A stretch of 64,000 bases of DNA, taken from Pokkaliibacter plantistimulans (GTDB lineage Bacteria > Pseudomonadota > Gammaproteobacteria > Pseudomonadales > Balneatricaceae). Made by a program: the position numbers and the translations under genes. The notes beneath the pieces are model-generated. The model worked only from the letters and a program-made list of their open reading frames with translations. It was not told where the DNA came from and did not search any database. The first letter of the stretch is position 1, and each line of letters starts with the position of its first letter. Location of the stretch: contig NZ_CP177354.1 in NCBI RefSeq assembly GCF_046844695.1, positions 2,418,001 to 2,482,000 of the forward strand, written 5' to 3'. Below, piece after piece: positions 33,641 through 42,418 of this stretch.

Positions 33641-34715
33641 GCGCGCCTCCGACAACGATGGCCTCGCTGGGCTGATAGTTGAAACTGACCTCGGCACCTG
33701 GTGTCAGGTCGGCCATATAGGCGTCGGTGTTCAACTGTACCCGCACTCCCTGCTGGTTGGCGTGCAGTCTGGCATCCATCATCACGAACGAGCCTTCAAA
33801 GTTCAGCTCATTGATGGTCATACGCAGACTCTGCGGTGTGTCTGCTTCACAGCGACGCAGATACTCCGGGCGCACAAACAGACAGGCTTCTTCACCGACC
33901 TTCAGCGACTGGCGAGTGGTGCCTGTCAGCTGGCCAAGCGGGCCGCAATCCAGTGACACGCGGTCATCTTCGACGCTACTGACCTTGCCGGTCAGCTTGT
34001 TGTTTTCGCCTACGAACGACGCGGCAAACACGGTTTGCGGATAGCGATACAGCGTCATCGGATCGGCAACCTGTTGCAGCTTGCCCGCCGACATGACGGC
34101 GACACGGTCCGACATGGTCAGGGCTTCACCCTGATCGTGGGTGATGTAGATGAAAGTGATACCGGTTTTGCGCTGGATCTCTTTCAGCTCGGTGCGCATG
34201 TGCTGACGCAGTTTGAGGTCGAGTGCTGACAGTGGTTCATCCAGCAGCAGTACTCTGGGCTCTACTGCCAGCGCGCGGGCAATGGCGATACGTTGCTTCT
34301 GGCCGCCGGACAGCTCAGCCACTTTTTTCTTGCCGCTGTCGGGCAGGGCTACCAGATTGAGCAGGCGATCAGATACCTTTTTGCGTTCACTTCTGGCAAC
34401 ACCACGGACTTCAAGGCCAAATTCGATGTTTTCAGCCACGGTCATCAACGGGAACAGGGCCAGGTTCTGGAAAATCATGGAGGTGGGGCGCTTGTTGGCG
34501 GGTACATTACGCATATCCTCGCCACCAATGCGAATGGCACCTTCTGTGGGAGAGAGGAAGCCGCTGACCATATTGAGGATGGTGGTTTTGCCACATCCGG
34601 AGGGGCCGAGGAAGCTGAAAAATTCACCTGACTCAATTTTCAGATCAGTGCGGGATACAGCAGTGAAGTCGCCAAAACGCATCACTATCTGATCCAGATG
34701 AACACTACTATCCAT
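33633..34715 (-). CDS. Polyamine-type ABC transporter ATPase (PotA/PotG-like)
   Basis: 360 residues from the ATG at 34715 (MDSSVHLDQ...; GGAA just upstream). Walker A G-P-S-G-C-G-K-T-T, Q-loop in I-F-Q-N-L-A-L-F-P, signature L-S-G-G-Q-K-Q-R, Walker B V-L-L-L-D-E-P-L-S-A-L-D, and H-loop Y-I-T-H-D-Q. The C-terminal TOBE region (about 270-355) is of the PotA type. It energises the two permeases downstream. Confidence 0.93.
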   Translation of the reverse strand: MDSSVHLDQIVMRFGDFTAVSRTDLKIESGEFFSFLGPSGCGKTTILNMVSGFLSPTEGAIRIGGEDMRNVPANKRPTSMIFQNLALFPLMTVAENIEFGLEVRGVARSERKKVSDRLLNLVALPDSGKKKVAELSGGQKQRIAIARALAVEPRVLLLDEPLSALDLKLRQHMRTELKEIQRKTGITFIYITHDQGEALTMSDRVAVMSAGKLQQVADPMTLYRYPQTVFAASFVGENNKLTGKVSSVEDDRVSLDCGPLGQLTGTTRQSLKVGEEACLFVRPEYLRRCEADTPQSLRMTINELNFEGSFVMMDARLHANQQGVRVQLNTDAYMADLTPGAEVSFNYQPSEAIVVGGAHV

Positions 34716-34946
34716 ATTTCCGTTCTCTACTCTCACCAAGGTTGTTGCCAGGGTCGTGTGTGGCAGGTGGGGAACGCTGCCTGACCCGATGTCTAGATCA
34801 TCCTGTCGCCTGCTGCGGCGAAACCGGGTGTCATGTTGGCAATGCGGCGATGTGAACTATTTCGCCGATGGTTATCTTGTTATGGGCAAAATCATTACAG
34901 GTACTGCGAAGTACTCCTCCGCTCGATGAGCAGAGGAGCCGGATGA

Positions 34947-34974
34947 GGTATCAGATTACGCGGCGGCTGATACC
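34947..34974 (-). other. Hairpin between binding-protein and ATPase genes
   Basis: GGTATCAG (34947-34954) pairs with CTGATACC (34967-34974). It is 13 bases past the binding-protein stop, within the 271-base gap before the ATPase start. Such a structure can let the binding protein be made in excess over the membrane parts. No U-tract, so partial terminator or stabiliser. Confidence 0.5.
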
Positions 34975-34986
34975 GGGTCAGGCAGA

Positions 34987-36099
34987 TCAGGCTGCCAGAT
35001 AACGGTCCTGATACTCGTTGCGCAGAGCGACGTACCATGGATCCTGGATGGGCCACCACCACAGGTTCTTCAGATCGGCATCGCTGTAGGAGTCGGTGAA
35101 GAATTTCTTGGTGGCTTCTGGCAACAGCTCTGCGGCACCTTTGGAGGTGGAGTTGTAGCCAGTGGACTTGACAAACATGGCACCAGCGTCGGGGGTGTAG
35201 TACCAGTTGATGAACTCGTACACGCTATCGACGTTGTTGGCATTTTTGGGAATGACGAAGCCTTCCATCCACGCTAGTGCACCCTCTTTGGGGGCTGCGT
35301 AGGCAATGGGCTCACCTTCTGACTGCAGTTTGAAGGCAGTGCTGTCCCAGGTCTGGCCGATGATGGCGCCGTTGGTGCGGAAAGCACCTTGCGCTTCGTT
35401 TTCGGTCGACCAGAACTGAGCAATCATGCCTTTGTGTTCGATGGCGACCTTGAGGATCACATCAAAGTTGGCACGCATGGCTTTTTCATTCTTGTACGAG
35501 TCCAGCAGCGGGAAGGGCAGTTTTCCGGCCTTTTCCAGCCACAGGCCGATACCTACCAGAGCAGAGTGACCACGGACGGTAACGCCCTGGCCAATCTCGG
35601 GATTCCACAGATCACCGTAGCTGATGTTGTTGCGATCGAGCTTGGTTTTCTCGGTGTTGTAGGTGATGGCTTCGGTACCCCAGTCAGACGGAGCGAAGTA
35701 ACGCTCGCCTTTGACGACTCCACCCACTTCAGAACCGCTGATGGCGCTGTCCAGGCAGCCTTCCCATTTGATGCGTTTGGTGTCCAGTGGCTGGACCAGA
35801 CCAAAATCAACATAGCCAGGAACACGGTCAACGGTTGGCATGATGATGTCAAAGCCACTGCCATCGGTAGCGCGCAGGCTGTTCATCAGCTCGTCGTTGG
35901 TACCGTAGGGAGTGAAAGTAGCGTTGATGCCGGTTTTGGCTTTGAAGTCAGCCAGCATCTCATCAGTGATATAGCCAGCCCAGGCATAGATGCGCAGCTC
36001 TTTGGAAGCGGCATAGGATTTGTTGATATAGAAGGGTGCAGAGGCGACTGCACCGGCTGCCAGGGCGCCCTGCACGAAGCGACGACGGGAAATGCTCAT
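34987..36099 (-). CDS. Polyamine-type ABC transporter substrate-binding protein (PotD/PotF-like)
   Basis: 370 residues. The N-terminus M-S-I-S-R-R-R-F-V-Q-G is a twin-arginine signal followed by a hydrophobic stretch and A-x-A cleavage near residue 31. The mature protein starts K-E-L-R-I-Y-A-W-A-G-Y-I, the usual PotD opening, and has D-I-I-M-P-T-V-D-R-V-P and the C-terminal N-L-W-W-W-P-I-Q-D-P segment. Export by Tat instead of Sec is uncommon for this family. First gene of the four-gene minus-strand operon (binding protein, ATPase, two permeases). Confidence 0.88.
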   Translation of the reverse strand: MSISRRRFVQGALAAGAVASAPFYINKSYAASKELRIYAWAGYITDEMLADFKAKTGINATFTPYGTNDELMNSLRATDGSGFDIIMPTVDRVPGYVDFGLVQPLDTKRIKWEGCLDSAISGSEVGGVVKGERYFAPSDWGTEAITYNTEKTKLDRNNISYGDLWNPEIGQGVTVRGHSALVGIGLWLEKAGKLPFPLLDSYKNEKAMRANFDVILKVAIEHKGMIAQFWSTENEAQGAFRTNGAIIGQTWDSTAFKLQSEGEPIAYAAPKEGALAWMEGFVIPKNANNVDSVYEFINWYYTPDAGAMFVKSTGYNSTSKGAAELLPEATKKFFTDSYSDADLKNLWWWPIQDPWYVALRNEYQDRYLAA

Positions 36100-36706
36100 A
36101 CCATACTCCTGTAGAGAAGATTAGTTTTATCGGTCTACAACCACTGACAAGTGGGCCATACGGATTCTGATTCCAAAGCAATACCATGAAGAATGTATGA
36201 CAGTCCTGAGAAATTACCCATAAAAGTGATGCGTTCGCGCGCTGTTTGGCGCAAATAAATAGATAGGAGTCGCTTTTGAAAATATTTTCCTCGACTTAAA
36301 AACCCTGTTTATTTCGTATGAAAATTAGAACAAGGTTTTTAAGTTTCATACGAGTGTTTTTTAATGTGAGTTTTGGCGGCTTTTTGTGGGACTGCGGGTA
36401 GCAAAAAAGACGGAAGCGTTCCCTAACCTCTTTCCTGGATGAATAACAGGGCTAGAGTGCTGGCAAAGTGCGGCTCAGGCGCAGTGTCGCCAGAGGATGG
36501 GCTGCATATTTATCCTCTGCTTGAAAGTGGTATTGGTTAGAAATGGCATGGGGTAAATACGAAGTGGGCAGAGACGTTTTTAAGGTCAAAAGTACTGAAG
36601 TGTGACATAGCGATCACTGTAAATCGTTAAAGTAAGGCCAGTTTGCGCCTATCTGCGGCTAGTCAGATCGAGTTTTTGAATCATTGATAAAAATACTTAT
36701 AAAAAA
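36100..36706. other. AT-rich divergent region between the polyamine operon and the TonB receptor
   Basis: About 600 bases, visibly richer in A and T than the flanking genes. No credible gene. It contains the interleaved dyads at 36295-36353 (separate entry) and, at its right end, the Fur box. The receptor frame extends leftwards to 36684, but codons there are AT-rich and precede the Fur site. Confidence 0.6.
36295..36353. other. Interleaved inverted repeats with H-type pseudoknot topology
   Basis: Arm A CTTAAAAACCCTGTT (36295-36309) matches the complement of arm A' AACAAGGTTTTTAAG (36329-36343) at 14 of 15 bases. Arm B TCGTATGAAA (36314-36323), inside the A loop, is perfectly complementary to B' TTTCATACGA (36344-36353), which begins right after A'. 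The order A-B-A'-B' is that of a classic pseudoknot if transcribed, or of two overlapping operators in DNA. Confidence 0.7.
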
Positions 36707-36725
36707 GATAATCGTTCTCGTTAAC
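36707..36725 (+). promoter_or_regulatory. Fur box of the TonB receptor gene
   Basis: GATAATCGTTCTCGTTAAC matches 13 of 19 positions of the Fur consensus, including the leading GATAAT and the TCnTTA core of the second half. It ends 27 bases before the chosen receptor start, so it probably overlaps the transcription start. Iron repression is inferred. Confidence 0.7.
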
Positions 36726-36752
36726 TTTGTTTCAGGCGAGATACGAATCCCC

Positions 36753-38870
36753 ATGATGCTGTTCCCCAGACCTTCTTTGATTGCGCTAGCTGTGCTTGCT
36801 GCTCACACTTCTGTTCATGCCGATACCTTGCAACTGGATACGCTCTCTGTGCAGGCCGATGTGGAAGCCAGTTCCACAGTGAAAAGTGCTGCTGGCGATG
36901 ACAGTCAGGCGTTGACAGTGAATGCCGTTGATCAGAACAAGATCGAAGCCATACAGCCTCGTAATCTGTCTGATGCCATTGATACCCTGCCGGGCATTCA
37001 ACAAGCGGGGACGAACAACTCTGATTACGTATCACGTGGTTTTGCCCTGACACGCGACAATATGAAGATGGACGGTATGAATGCCTGGGTGCTCAAGGAT
37101 CAACAGATACCGCTGATTCTTGTGGACCGGGTGGAAGTCCTCAAAGGCGTTGGCTCAATGTACTACGGCAGTCAGGAGCCGGGTGGCGTCGTCAATATCA
37201 TTACCAAGAAGCCGCAGGCGGAAAGTTACCACGAAATCAATGTGGAAGGGGGTGGCTGGACGTCCTCTTCGACAGGCAAGGGATGGGGAGACAAGAATGT
37301 CTCGTTTGACTCGACCGGGACAATCAGTAGCCACCCTTCATTGCTTTACCGGGTGGTGGGGGAGTATGTCGATAGTCAGGGTTTTCGTGACGACGAAAAA
37401 CGCAGTGGCTATTTCTTCGCGCCAATGCTGACCTGGCAGATTGATGACAAACAGTCGCTGACCGCGCAGGTGGAAGTCACCAGATATCACTACAACTATC
37501 AGTCAGGCCTGGTTGCGCCAGGGGCTGATATTCACCGTATTGCTGCCATCACAACTAACTATCTGGGGCCACAGAACTACGCTACTGACGAGGGTATTGC
37601 CGCATCTCTGAGCTATGAACGTGAGCTGGCAGCCGGGTGGAAGAATGTCACCAAATGGCGCAGCGTCTGGCACAAGGACGAGCGCGAAAATTTTGACATC
37701 AGCAGTGTGAGCGATGATGCCAGCCCGACAGTCGCTCGTTATTACCGCCATCTTTATAACCAGCAGAAGAATCACTCGCTCGATTCTTACTTCACCGGAG
37801 AAGTAACAACGGGCCAGCTGTTGCATCGATTGACCCTGGGCGGCACATACGCCTACACGCAAAATGATTTCAATCGCCTGGCGTGGGGCAGTGCCGACAA
37901 CGCTTTGAGTCTGGATGTCTATCAACCGGCAAAGAGCTATATCGATACCAGTTCCATCAGCAGCGGTGCTGGTTCACATCGTATTTACACCTACGACACA
38001 TACAGCCTGTATGCACAGGATGTGATTGGGCTGACGGATCGCTGGGATGTGCAGCTAGGTGGGCGTTATGACTGGCAGCACCGAGAGTATGAGAGCCTCG
38101 CTTACACCAATGCTAAGGGTAAATATGTAGCTGGTTCATACACTGAGGCTGACAAAGACTATTTCACACCCACGTTGGGCACCAGTTATCGGCTTACCGA
38201 CAGTATCCGGTTGCATACCTCTTATTCTGAGTCATATGAAACAAGTGCCGTCGATAAGACGGATGTAAACGGCAATAACTTTGAGCCGGAGACTGGTAAG
38301 CAGTATGAAGTGGGCTTACATGTGCAGCCTGCTACTAACTGGAATGCGGATCTTGTGCTATTCAATATTGAAAAGCGCAATGTAATTGTGACCGACAGTG
38401 ATGGTGATGATGCGGCTCTGGGTAAGGTTCGTAGCAGAGGTGCTGAACTGAGCCTGGGCTGGCAGCCTGACCAGAACTGGAATCTGCAGGCGAGTTATAC
38501 CTTACTGCATACGCGCGTGCTGGAAGGGGATCAGGACACCAGTGACTCGGAAGAGGGGAATGAGTTTATCAACTCGCCTCACCAGCAAATGGTGTTGCAG
38601 GCACAGTACCGTGCGAGCAGTGATTTGACTCTGGGAGCACTGTGGCTGGCACAGGGGCGCCGCTATGGTAGTACCGATAACCAGTTGGTGTTGCCAGGTT
38701 ACAGTAGGCTTGATCTGACCGCGGACTACCAGATCGATAAGAACACCAGCGTGGTGCTATCGGTCAAGAATGCGTTGGATAAGCAATACTACGTTTCTGC
38801 TGACAGTGAGACAGCCGTATATGCGGGTGATCCTCGCTATATTTCTGCAAGGCTGAAATACGTGTTCTGA
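36753..38870 (+). CDS. TonB-dependent siderophore receptor
   Basis: 705 residues from the first of two adjacent ATGs (36753, 36756); a longer frame from 36684 would include the Fur box. A Sec signal peptide ends near S-V-H-A-D, and a TonB-box-like D-T-L-S-V-Q-A follows. The plug domain has D-A-I-D-T-L-P-G-I-Q and Y-G-S-Q-E-P-G-G-V-V-N-I-I-T-K-K-P, the siderophore-receptor form. The 22-strand barrel ends with Y-I-S-A-R-L-K-Y-V-F, closing in Phe as outer membrane proteins do. FhuA/FoxA-like ferric hydroxamate uptake is likely, but the ligand is unknown. Single gene under iron control. Confidence 0.92.
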   Translation: MMLFPRPSLIALAVLAAHTSVHADTLQLDTLSVQADVEASSTVKSAAGDDSQALTVNAVDQNKIEAIQPRNLSDAIDTLPGIQQAGTNNSDYVSRGFALTRDNMKMDGMNAWVLKDQQIPLILVDRVEVLKGVGSMYYGSQEPGGVVNIITKKPQAESYHEINVEGGGWTSSSTGKGWGDKNVSFDSTGTISSHPSLLYRVVGEYVDSQGFRDDEKRSGYFFAPMLTWQIDDKQSLTAQVEVTRYHYNYQSGLVAPGADIHRIAAITTNYLGPQNYATDEGIAASLSYERELAAGWKNVTKWRSVWHKDERENFDISSVSDDASPTVARYYRHLYNQQKNHSLDSYFTGEVTTGQLLHRLTLGGTYAYTQNDFNRLAWGSADNALSLDVYQPAKSYIDTSSISSGAGSHRIYTYDTYSLYAQDVIGLTDRWDVQLGGRYDWQHREYESLAYTNAKGKYVAGSYTEADKDYFTPTLGTSYRLTDSIRLHTSYSESYETSAVDKTDVNGNNFEPETGKQYEVGLHVQPATNWNADLVLFNIEKRNVIVTDSDGDDAALGKVRSRGAELSLGWQPDQNWNLQASYTLLHTRVLEGDQDTSDSEEGNEFINSPHQQMVLQAQYRASSDLTLGALWLAQGRRYGSTDNQLVLPGYSRLDLTADYQIDKNTSVVLSVKNALDKQYYVSADSETAVYAGDPRYISARLKYVF

Positions 38871-38882
38871 TTTTTTGCGTGG

Positions 38883-38912
38883 GCGACATGCTCTTTGGCA
38901 AGGGCATGTCGC
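38883..38912 (+). terminator. Hairpin after the TonB receptor gene
   Basis: GCGACATGC (38883-38891) pairs perfectly with GCATGTCGC (38904-38912), 12 bases past the stop. No U-tract follows, so efficiency is uncertain. Confidence 0.6.
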
Positions 38913-39050
38913 ACTAAACAGCGCGCAAGGGGTAGATGGCAAGAATCTACTGCAGCTTTCAGATGAGGGTATTTGGGGCGGTTACAACAGCGGGCTTATG
39001 ACTTCTGGATTGCGAGACTTGAGATATAACAAGGAGAGTTTTCAGCATAG

Positions 39051-39123
39051 TCCCCCCACCAGGACTCGAACCTGGATCTGCCCCTTAGGAGGGGGCCGTT
39101 CTATCCTGTTGAACTATGGGGAG
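39051..39123 (-). tRNA. tRNA-Arg, anticodon CCT
   Basis: Seventy-three bases fold as a full cloverleaf on the minus strand. The acceptor stem is CTCCCCA with TGGGGGG (one G-U pair), positions 8-9 are TA, the D stem is GTTC/GAAC, and the anticodon stem is GCCCC/GGGGC around loop CTCCTAA (anticodon CCT, reads AGG). The T arm is CCAGG-TTCGAGT-CCTGG, with discriminator A. The 3' CCA is not encoded (CTA follows), so it must be added by the nucleotidyltransferase. It sits between the TonB receptor and flgN. Confidence 0.93.
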
Positions 39124-39276
39124 TCAGAACGAGCGCTTTTATATCAATGATTTATATGGCTTTCAAGCCCATACTAGCCAAATGTATCGTGAGGATGCAC
39201 AGAGCAGGTCGATTCAGACATGAATTACAGAAATGGTGTAGTGGGATAGGTTATTGATTTTGCTGGCAGGTCTGAT

Positions 39277-39738
39277 TCACGCCTTGCCCAGTACATGACT
39301 CGCTGCATGATGCGTAGCCTTGCCGCTGGGTGAGTAAACCTGTTTGTCTTGCTGATGACCTTTCAGAATATCGAGGTACTTGGTTGTCACGCTAAGAGTG
39401 CGCCCTACAACGGTATTGTTGATATCCGTTTGGCGTTTGCACTCTCCTAAAAGACTTTCCATTGCAGATAACTCTTGCTCGATCGCAGCCTTGTCTTTGA
39501 GATCAGCAATCGCTGAAAGAAAGCCGCTACGAGAAAATTCGTTGCCACGATTCTTAACCCAGCTACTTCTGGTGTCGTGGTTTGTTTCCAGACTATGAAT
39601 AAGTAACTCTTTATGGTCGACGCATTGTGCAAAGGCGTCGAGGTTACGGGCACGCAAATATGATCTTTCCTGAAGCGTTGCTTCCAGAATCTGCTGGAGG
39701 AGCGTGTTAGCTTCCTTCATCAACTCAAGTATTTGCAT
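39277..39738 (-). CDS. flgN: Flagellar hook-filament junction chaperone FlgN
   Basis: 153 residues, almost wholly helical. The first 60 contain the L-x-x-L-L-x-x-x-L-x-x-E-R-x-x-L-x-x-R-N-L pattern of FlgN. It binds unfolded FlgK and FlgL in the cytoplasm and brings them to the export gate. It lies 14 bases after flgM on the minus strand, so both are read from the sigma-28 promoter before flgM. The weak conservation outside the N-terminal half is normal for this family. Confidence 0.88.
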   Translation of the reverse strand: MQILELMKEANTLLQQILEATLQERSYLRARNLDAFAQCVDHKELLIHSLETNHDTRSSWVKNRGNEFSRSGFLSAIADLKDKAAIEQELSAMESLLGECKRQTDINNTVVGRTLSVTTKYLDILKGHQQDKQVYSPSGKATHHAASHVLGKA

Positions 39739-39752
39739 GGTTAAGTAACCTG

Positions 39753-40055
39753 TCAGCCGAACATGTCGTCAAGGTCAAGCATCTTGTTGGCGATGCTCTG
39801 AGAATTAACACTATAGCTGCCATCCGCAATTGCAGATTTGATCCGATCCACTTTCTCCTGATCTACATCAGGTAACTGTCGAACCTGGTCTTCGATGCTC
39901 TGCATGGACTTGGCTTCTGAACTGAGCTCAACCTTGTCGCTACTACTTTTCCCTTCGTTATCAACATCTGCAGACTTCTGTTGAGTAGAAGACTGAGACT
40001 TGACTCTCGACGTAGTAGCTTGGTTAACACCCAGACCATTGATGTCTATCGACAT
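39753..40055 (-). CDS. flgM: Anti-sigma-28 factor FlgM
   Basis: 100 residues with AAGGAGA before the ATG. The start M-S-I-D-I-N-G-L and a disordered S/K/Q-rich head are typical. The C-terminal half (V-E-L-S-S-E-A-K-S-M, then V-D-R-I-K-S-A-I-A-D-G-S-Y-x-V-N-S-x-x-I-A-N-K-M-L) is the sigma-28-binding region. It holds FliA inactive until it is exported through the finished hook. Expressed from a sigma-28 promoter, giving the usual feedback. Confidence 0.95.
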   Translation of the reverse strand: MSIDINGLGVNQATTSRVKSQSSTQQKSADVDNEGKSSSDKVELSSEAKSMQSIEDQVRQLPDVDQEKVDRIKSAIADGSYSVNSQSIANKMLDLDDMFG

Positions 40056-40091
40056 GATGATCTCCTTAACAAACTAGCATTTACGAATCTG

Positions 40092-40118
40092 TTATCGACA
40101 ACGCTATAGAGAACTTTA
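40092..40118 (-). promoter_or_regulatory. Sigma-28 (FliA) promoter of flgMN
   Basis: On the minus strand TAAAGTTC, 11 bases, GTCGATAA. The consensus is TAAAGTTT-N11-GCCGATAA, so 14 of 16 positions match with exact spacing. The -10 box ends 36 bases before the flgM ATG. Confidence 0.9.
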
Positions 40119-40178
40119 GAAAAATATTCACGATTTTTGCCCATTCAGTATACCCGATGTCGTCAGGGCAGTAACCCG

Positions 40179-40889
40179 TCAGTATCCGATGCCAACGGCT
40201 TGGGGGCCAATTACTTTGGCTTGAATTTTGCGCTGCGAGGCATTGTTGATGACGGTGATGCTGTCCCCTTCTTGCCCATCACTCAACGCTGTGCCCTGAG
40301 TCGTGATCTCGGCTGCACCGGCTTTGGCGCGAATGGTCACGACATCTCCTTTCTTTACTAGCAAAGGCGGTACCAACATCTCTGGACTTAATACCGCATT
40401 GGCACTTAGGTGGCGCTTTCCCGTCATGCCAAGCACATCATCAATTTTTTGATAGTACTGTCTTCTGAGGCTGGAAACATCGCGCTCCTCCAGCCGTACA
40501 TCGTCTTTGGTGACCGGTTGTCCCCTACTGAGATTGCGGCTGAGGATAACGATATCCTGATACAGCTTAATAGTGGCTGGTACGTAGATGGCCCAGGGGG
40601 TTGGACCAGGACAGCTTACCTTGACATGCACCCGCCCAATCCAGTCATCTGCATTTGATTCCACCTTCAGTGGCTTGTTGCAGTCAGAGAAGGCCAGGCG
40701 TGGATCTATCGTGTCGACAGAGACTTCAATGCGCCCCGTTACCAGAGTGTTTTGTCTCGTCATCTGTTCGCCAATAAAAATCATGACCGCGTTTGATATC
40801 TTGTCAGCGCGTACGGCAGCACTGGCTAATGAAGAAAACACCATTGCTACTAAAAACAGAATGTGCACCAGTAGTTGAGAAAATTGCAT
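40179..40889 (-). CDS. flgA: Flagellar P-ring assembly chaperone FlgA
   Basis: 236 residues with a Sec signal peptide (cleavage near L-A-S-A-A). The C-terminal SAF/ChapFlgA domain has R-x-L-x-x-G-Q-P-V-T-K-D-D-V, V-L-x-P-E-M-L, and V-K-K-G-D-V-V-T-I. It acts in the periplasm to help FlgI assemble. Divergent from cheR across 101 bases, and about 120 bases upstream of flgM on the same strand. Confidence 0.93.
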   Translation of the reverse strand: MQFSQLLVHILFLVAMVFSSLASAAVRADKISNAVMIFIGEQMTRQNTLVTGRIEVSVDTIDPRLAFSDCNKPLKVESNADDWIGRVHVKVSCPGPTPWAIYVPATIKLYQDIVILSRNLSRGQPVTKDDVRLEERDVSSLRRQYYQKIDDVLGMTGKRHLSANAVLSPEMLVPPLLVKKGDVVTIRAKAGAAEITTQGTALSDGQEGDSITVINNASQRKIQAKVIGPQAVGIGY

Positions 40890-40990
40890 GTAACTTCCAC
40901 TTAGGTGTTTATAATTACTGAAATTCTCGCAGATCGTATTCAGGCCAGCAATTTAGGTGCTGCGTCTAAGATCCATCAAGAGGTTGTGGC

Positions 40991-41842
40991 ATGAACCAGA
41001 ACTCCTATCAAGCACCGGATATGTCGTCGCAGGATTTTGCGGCATTCAAAGACTATCTGGAGAAGGCATGTGGGATCCTGCTCGGAGAGAATAAGCAATA
41101 CCTGGTCAAAAGCCGCTTGAGTAAATTGATGGCAGAACATCGCTTTGCCAGCTTGGGTGAGTTGTTGAAGCGCTTGCAGAGCAGTGCATTTTCAGGGTTG
41201 CGACAGGAAGTCATCAATGCAATGACCACCAATGAAACGTTGTGGTTCAGAGATATTCATCCTTACACTATTATTCAAGAAAGAATTCTGCCTGAATTGG
41301 ATGAGAAAGGCAGAGGACAGACGTTGAAAATCTGGTCTGCTGCCTGTTCTACAGGGCAAGAGCCTTATTCTCTGAGCATGTTGGTTGATGAGACAAAGCA
41401 AAAGCGTCTCGGTAGCTTGCGCGGCGATGTTCGTATCACTGCGACAGATATTTCTACAGCGGTCTTGGAGCAGGCCAAAGCTGGAAAGTACGAGTCTCTG
41501 GCACTGGGGCGGGGCTTGTCACCTGAGCGTTTGAAGCGGTTCTTCAGCCAGTGCTCAGACGGCTCATGGGAAGTCAAGCGGGAGATCAAACAGCGCGTTG
41601 ATTTCAAAACACTCAACCTGAAAGACAGTTATTCGATGTTGGGTCGTTTTGATCTGGTGTTATGCCGAAACGTACTGATCTACTTCTCTCCAGAACTAAA
41701 GCAGGACATTCTGCGTCGTATACATAAAACTTTGCAGCCAGGTGGCTACCTCATGGTGGGTGCATCTGAGGCTGTGACTGGCCTGAACGATATTTATGAA
41801 ATGGTGCAGTGCAGTCCAGGGATTATTTATCGAGCGAAGTAA
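40991..41842 (+). CDS. cheR: Chemoreceptor methyltransferase CheR
   Basis: 283 residues with AAGAGG upstream. An N-terminal helical domain is followed by the SAM-binding domain with W-S-A-A-C-S-T-G-Q-E-P-Y-S and L-C-R-N-V-L-I-Y-F, the CheR signature. It methylates glutamates of chemoreceptors. Directly before flgB, as in Pseudomonas, but the cheV that usually sits between flgA and cheR there is absent. Confidence 0.95.
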   Translation: MNQNSYQAPDMSSQDFAAFKDYLEKACGILLGENKQYLVKSRLSKLMAEHRFASLGELLKRLQSSAFSGLRQEVINAMTTNETLWFRDIHPYTIIQERILPELDEKGRGQTLKIWSAACSTGQEPYSLSMLVDETKQKRLGSLRGDVRITATDISTAVLEQAKAGKYESLALGRGLSPERLKRFFSQCSDGSWEVKREIKQRVDFKTLNLKDSYSMLGRFDLVLCRNVLIYFSPELKQDILRRIHKTLQPGGYLMVGASEAVTGLNDIYEMVQCSPGIIYRAK

Positions 41843-41956
41843 TCTGTTGCCCAAATAATCTAAAGGGCATTCCCTGAAAATACGTATCTCCTTTTCTTCT
41901 AAAAGCAGCGCGCTGGTAGTTCAGTGGCTGCTTTTTACATTTTATCTTCCTTCTTT

Positions 41957-41972
41957 TGGCACATAGTTTGCT
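41957..41972 (+). promoter_or_regulatory. Sigma-54 promoter of flgBCDE
   Basis: TGGCACATAGTTTGCT has GG and GC at the exact -24/-12 spacing and agrees with the TGGCAC-N5-TTGCT consensus at all fixed bases. It lies 38 bases before the flgB ATG. It would be driven by a FleQ/FlrC-type activator encoded elsewhere. Confidence 0.9.
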
Positions 41973-42010
41973 CTTTTTAAATCAGTAATGATTGTTGAGA
42001 GGTGCAGGTT

Positions 42011-42415
42011 ATGGCTATCGGTTTTGACCAGGCTCTGGGGATTCACGCTGACGCGCTGCTGTATCGCGCCAAGCGAGCCGAAGTATTGGCCAATAATCTC
42101 GCCAACGCTGACACTCCAAACTTTAAAGCCCGAGATTTGGACTTCTCGGCGTTCTTAGACCGTGCTAACGAAGCGGCAAGTTCTGTCACACTACGGCAAA
42201 CCAATGCCATGCACTTTGCCGGTGAGGCCGGATCGATGATGGATGACCAGCTTCTTTATCGTGTGCCGGTGCAGCCTGCGGTCGATGGCAACACGGTTGA
42301 TCCCGAGGTAGAGAAGTCTAACTTTATGGAGAACGCCATGGATTATCAGGCAAGTTTCATGTTCCTGAATAAGAAATTTGTCGGCCTCAGTAATGCTATT
42401 AAGGGAGGTCAATAA
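42011..42415 (+). CDS. flgB: Flagellar proximal rod protein FlgB
   Basis: 134 residues from the ATG at 42011 with GAGAGG upstream; a GTG 9 bases earlier is less likely. The rod motif R-A-E-V-L-A-N-N-L-A-N-A-D-T-P-N-F-K-A-R-D is present, and the C-terminal helix ends in M-F-L-N-K-K-F-V-G-L. No signal peptide: exported by the flagellar type III system. First gene of the sigma-54 operon. Confidence 0.96.
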   Translation: MAIGFDQALGIHADALLYRAKRAEVLANNLANADTPNFKARDLDFSAFLDRANEAASSVTLRQTNAMHFAGEAGSMMDDQLLYRVPVQPAVDGNTVDPEVEKSNFMENAMDYQASFMFLNKKFVGLSNAIKGGQ

Positions 42416-42418
42416 TCC

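Noticed and set aside
36684..36752. Upstream start of the TonB receptor
   Set aside because: It would place the Fur box inside the coding region and put a lysine/isoleucine-rich stretch before a clear signal peptide.
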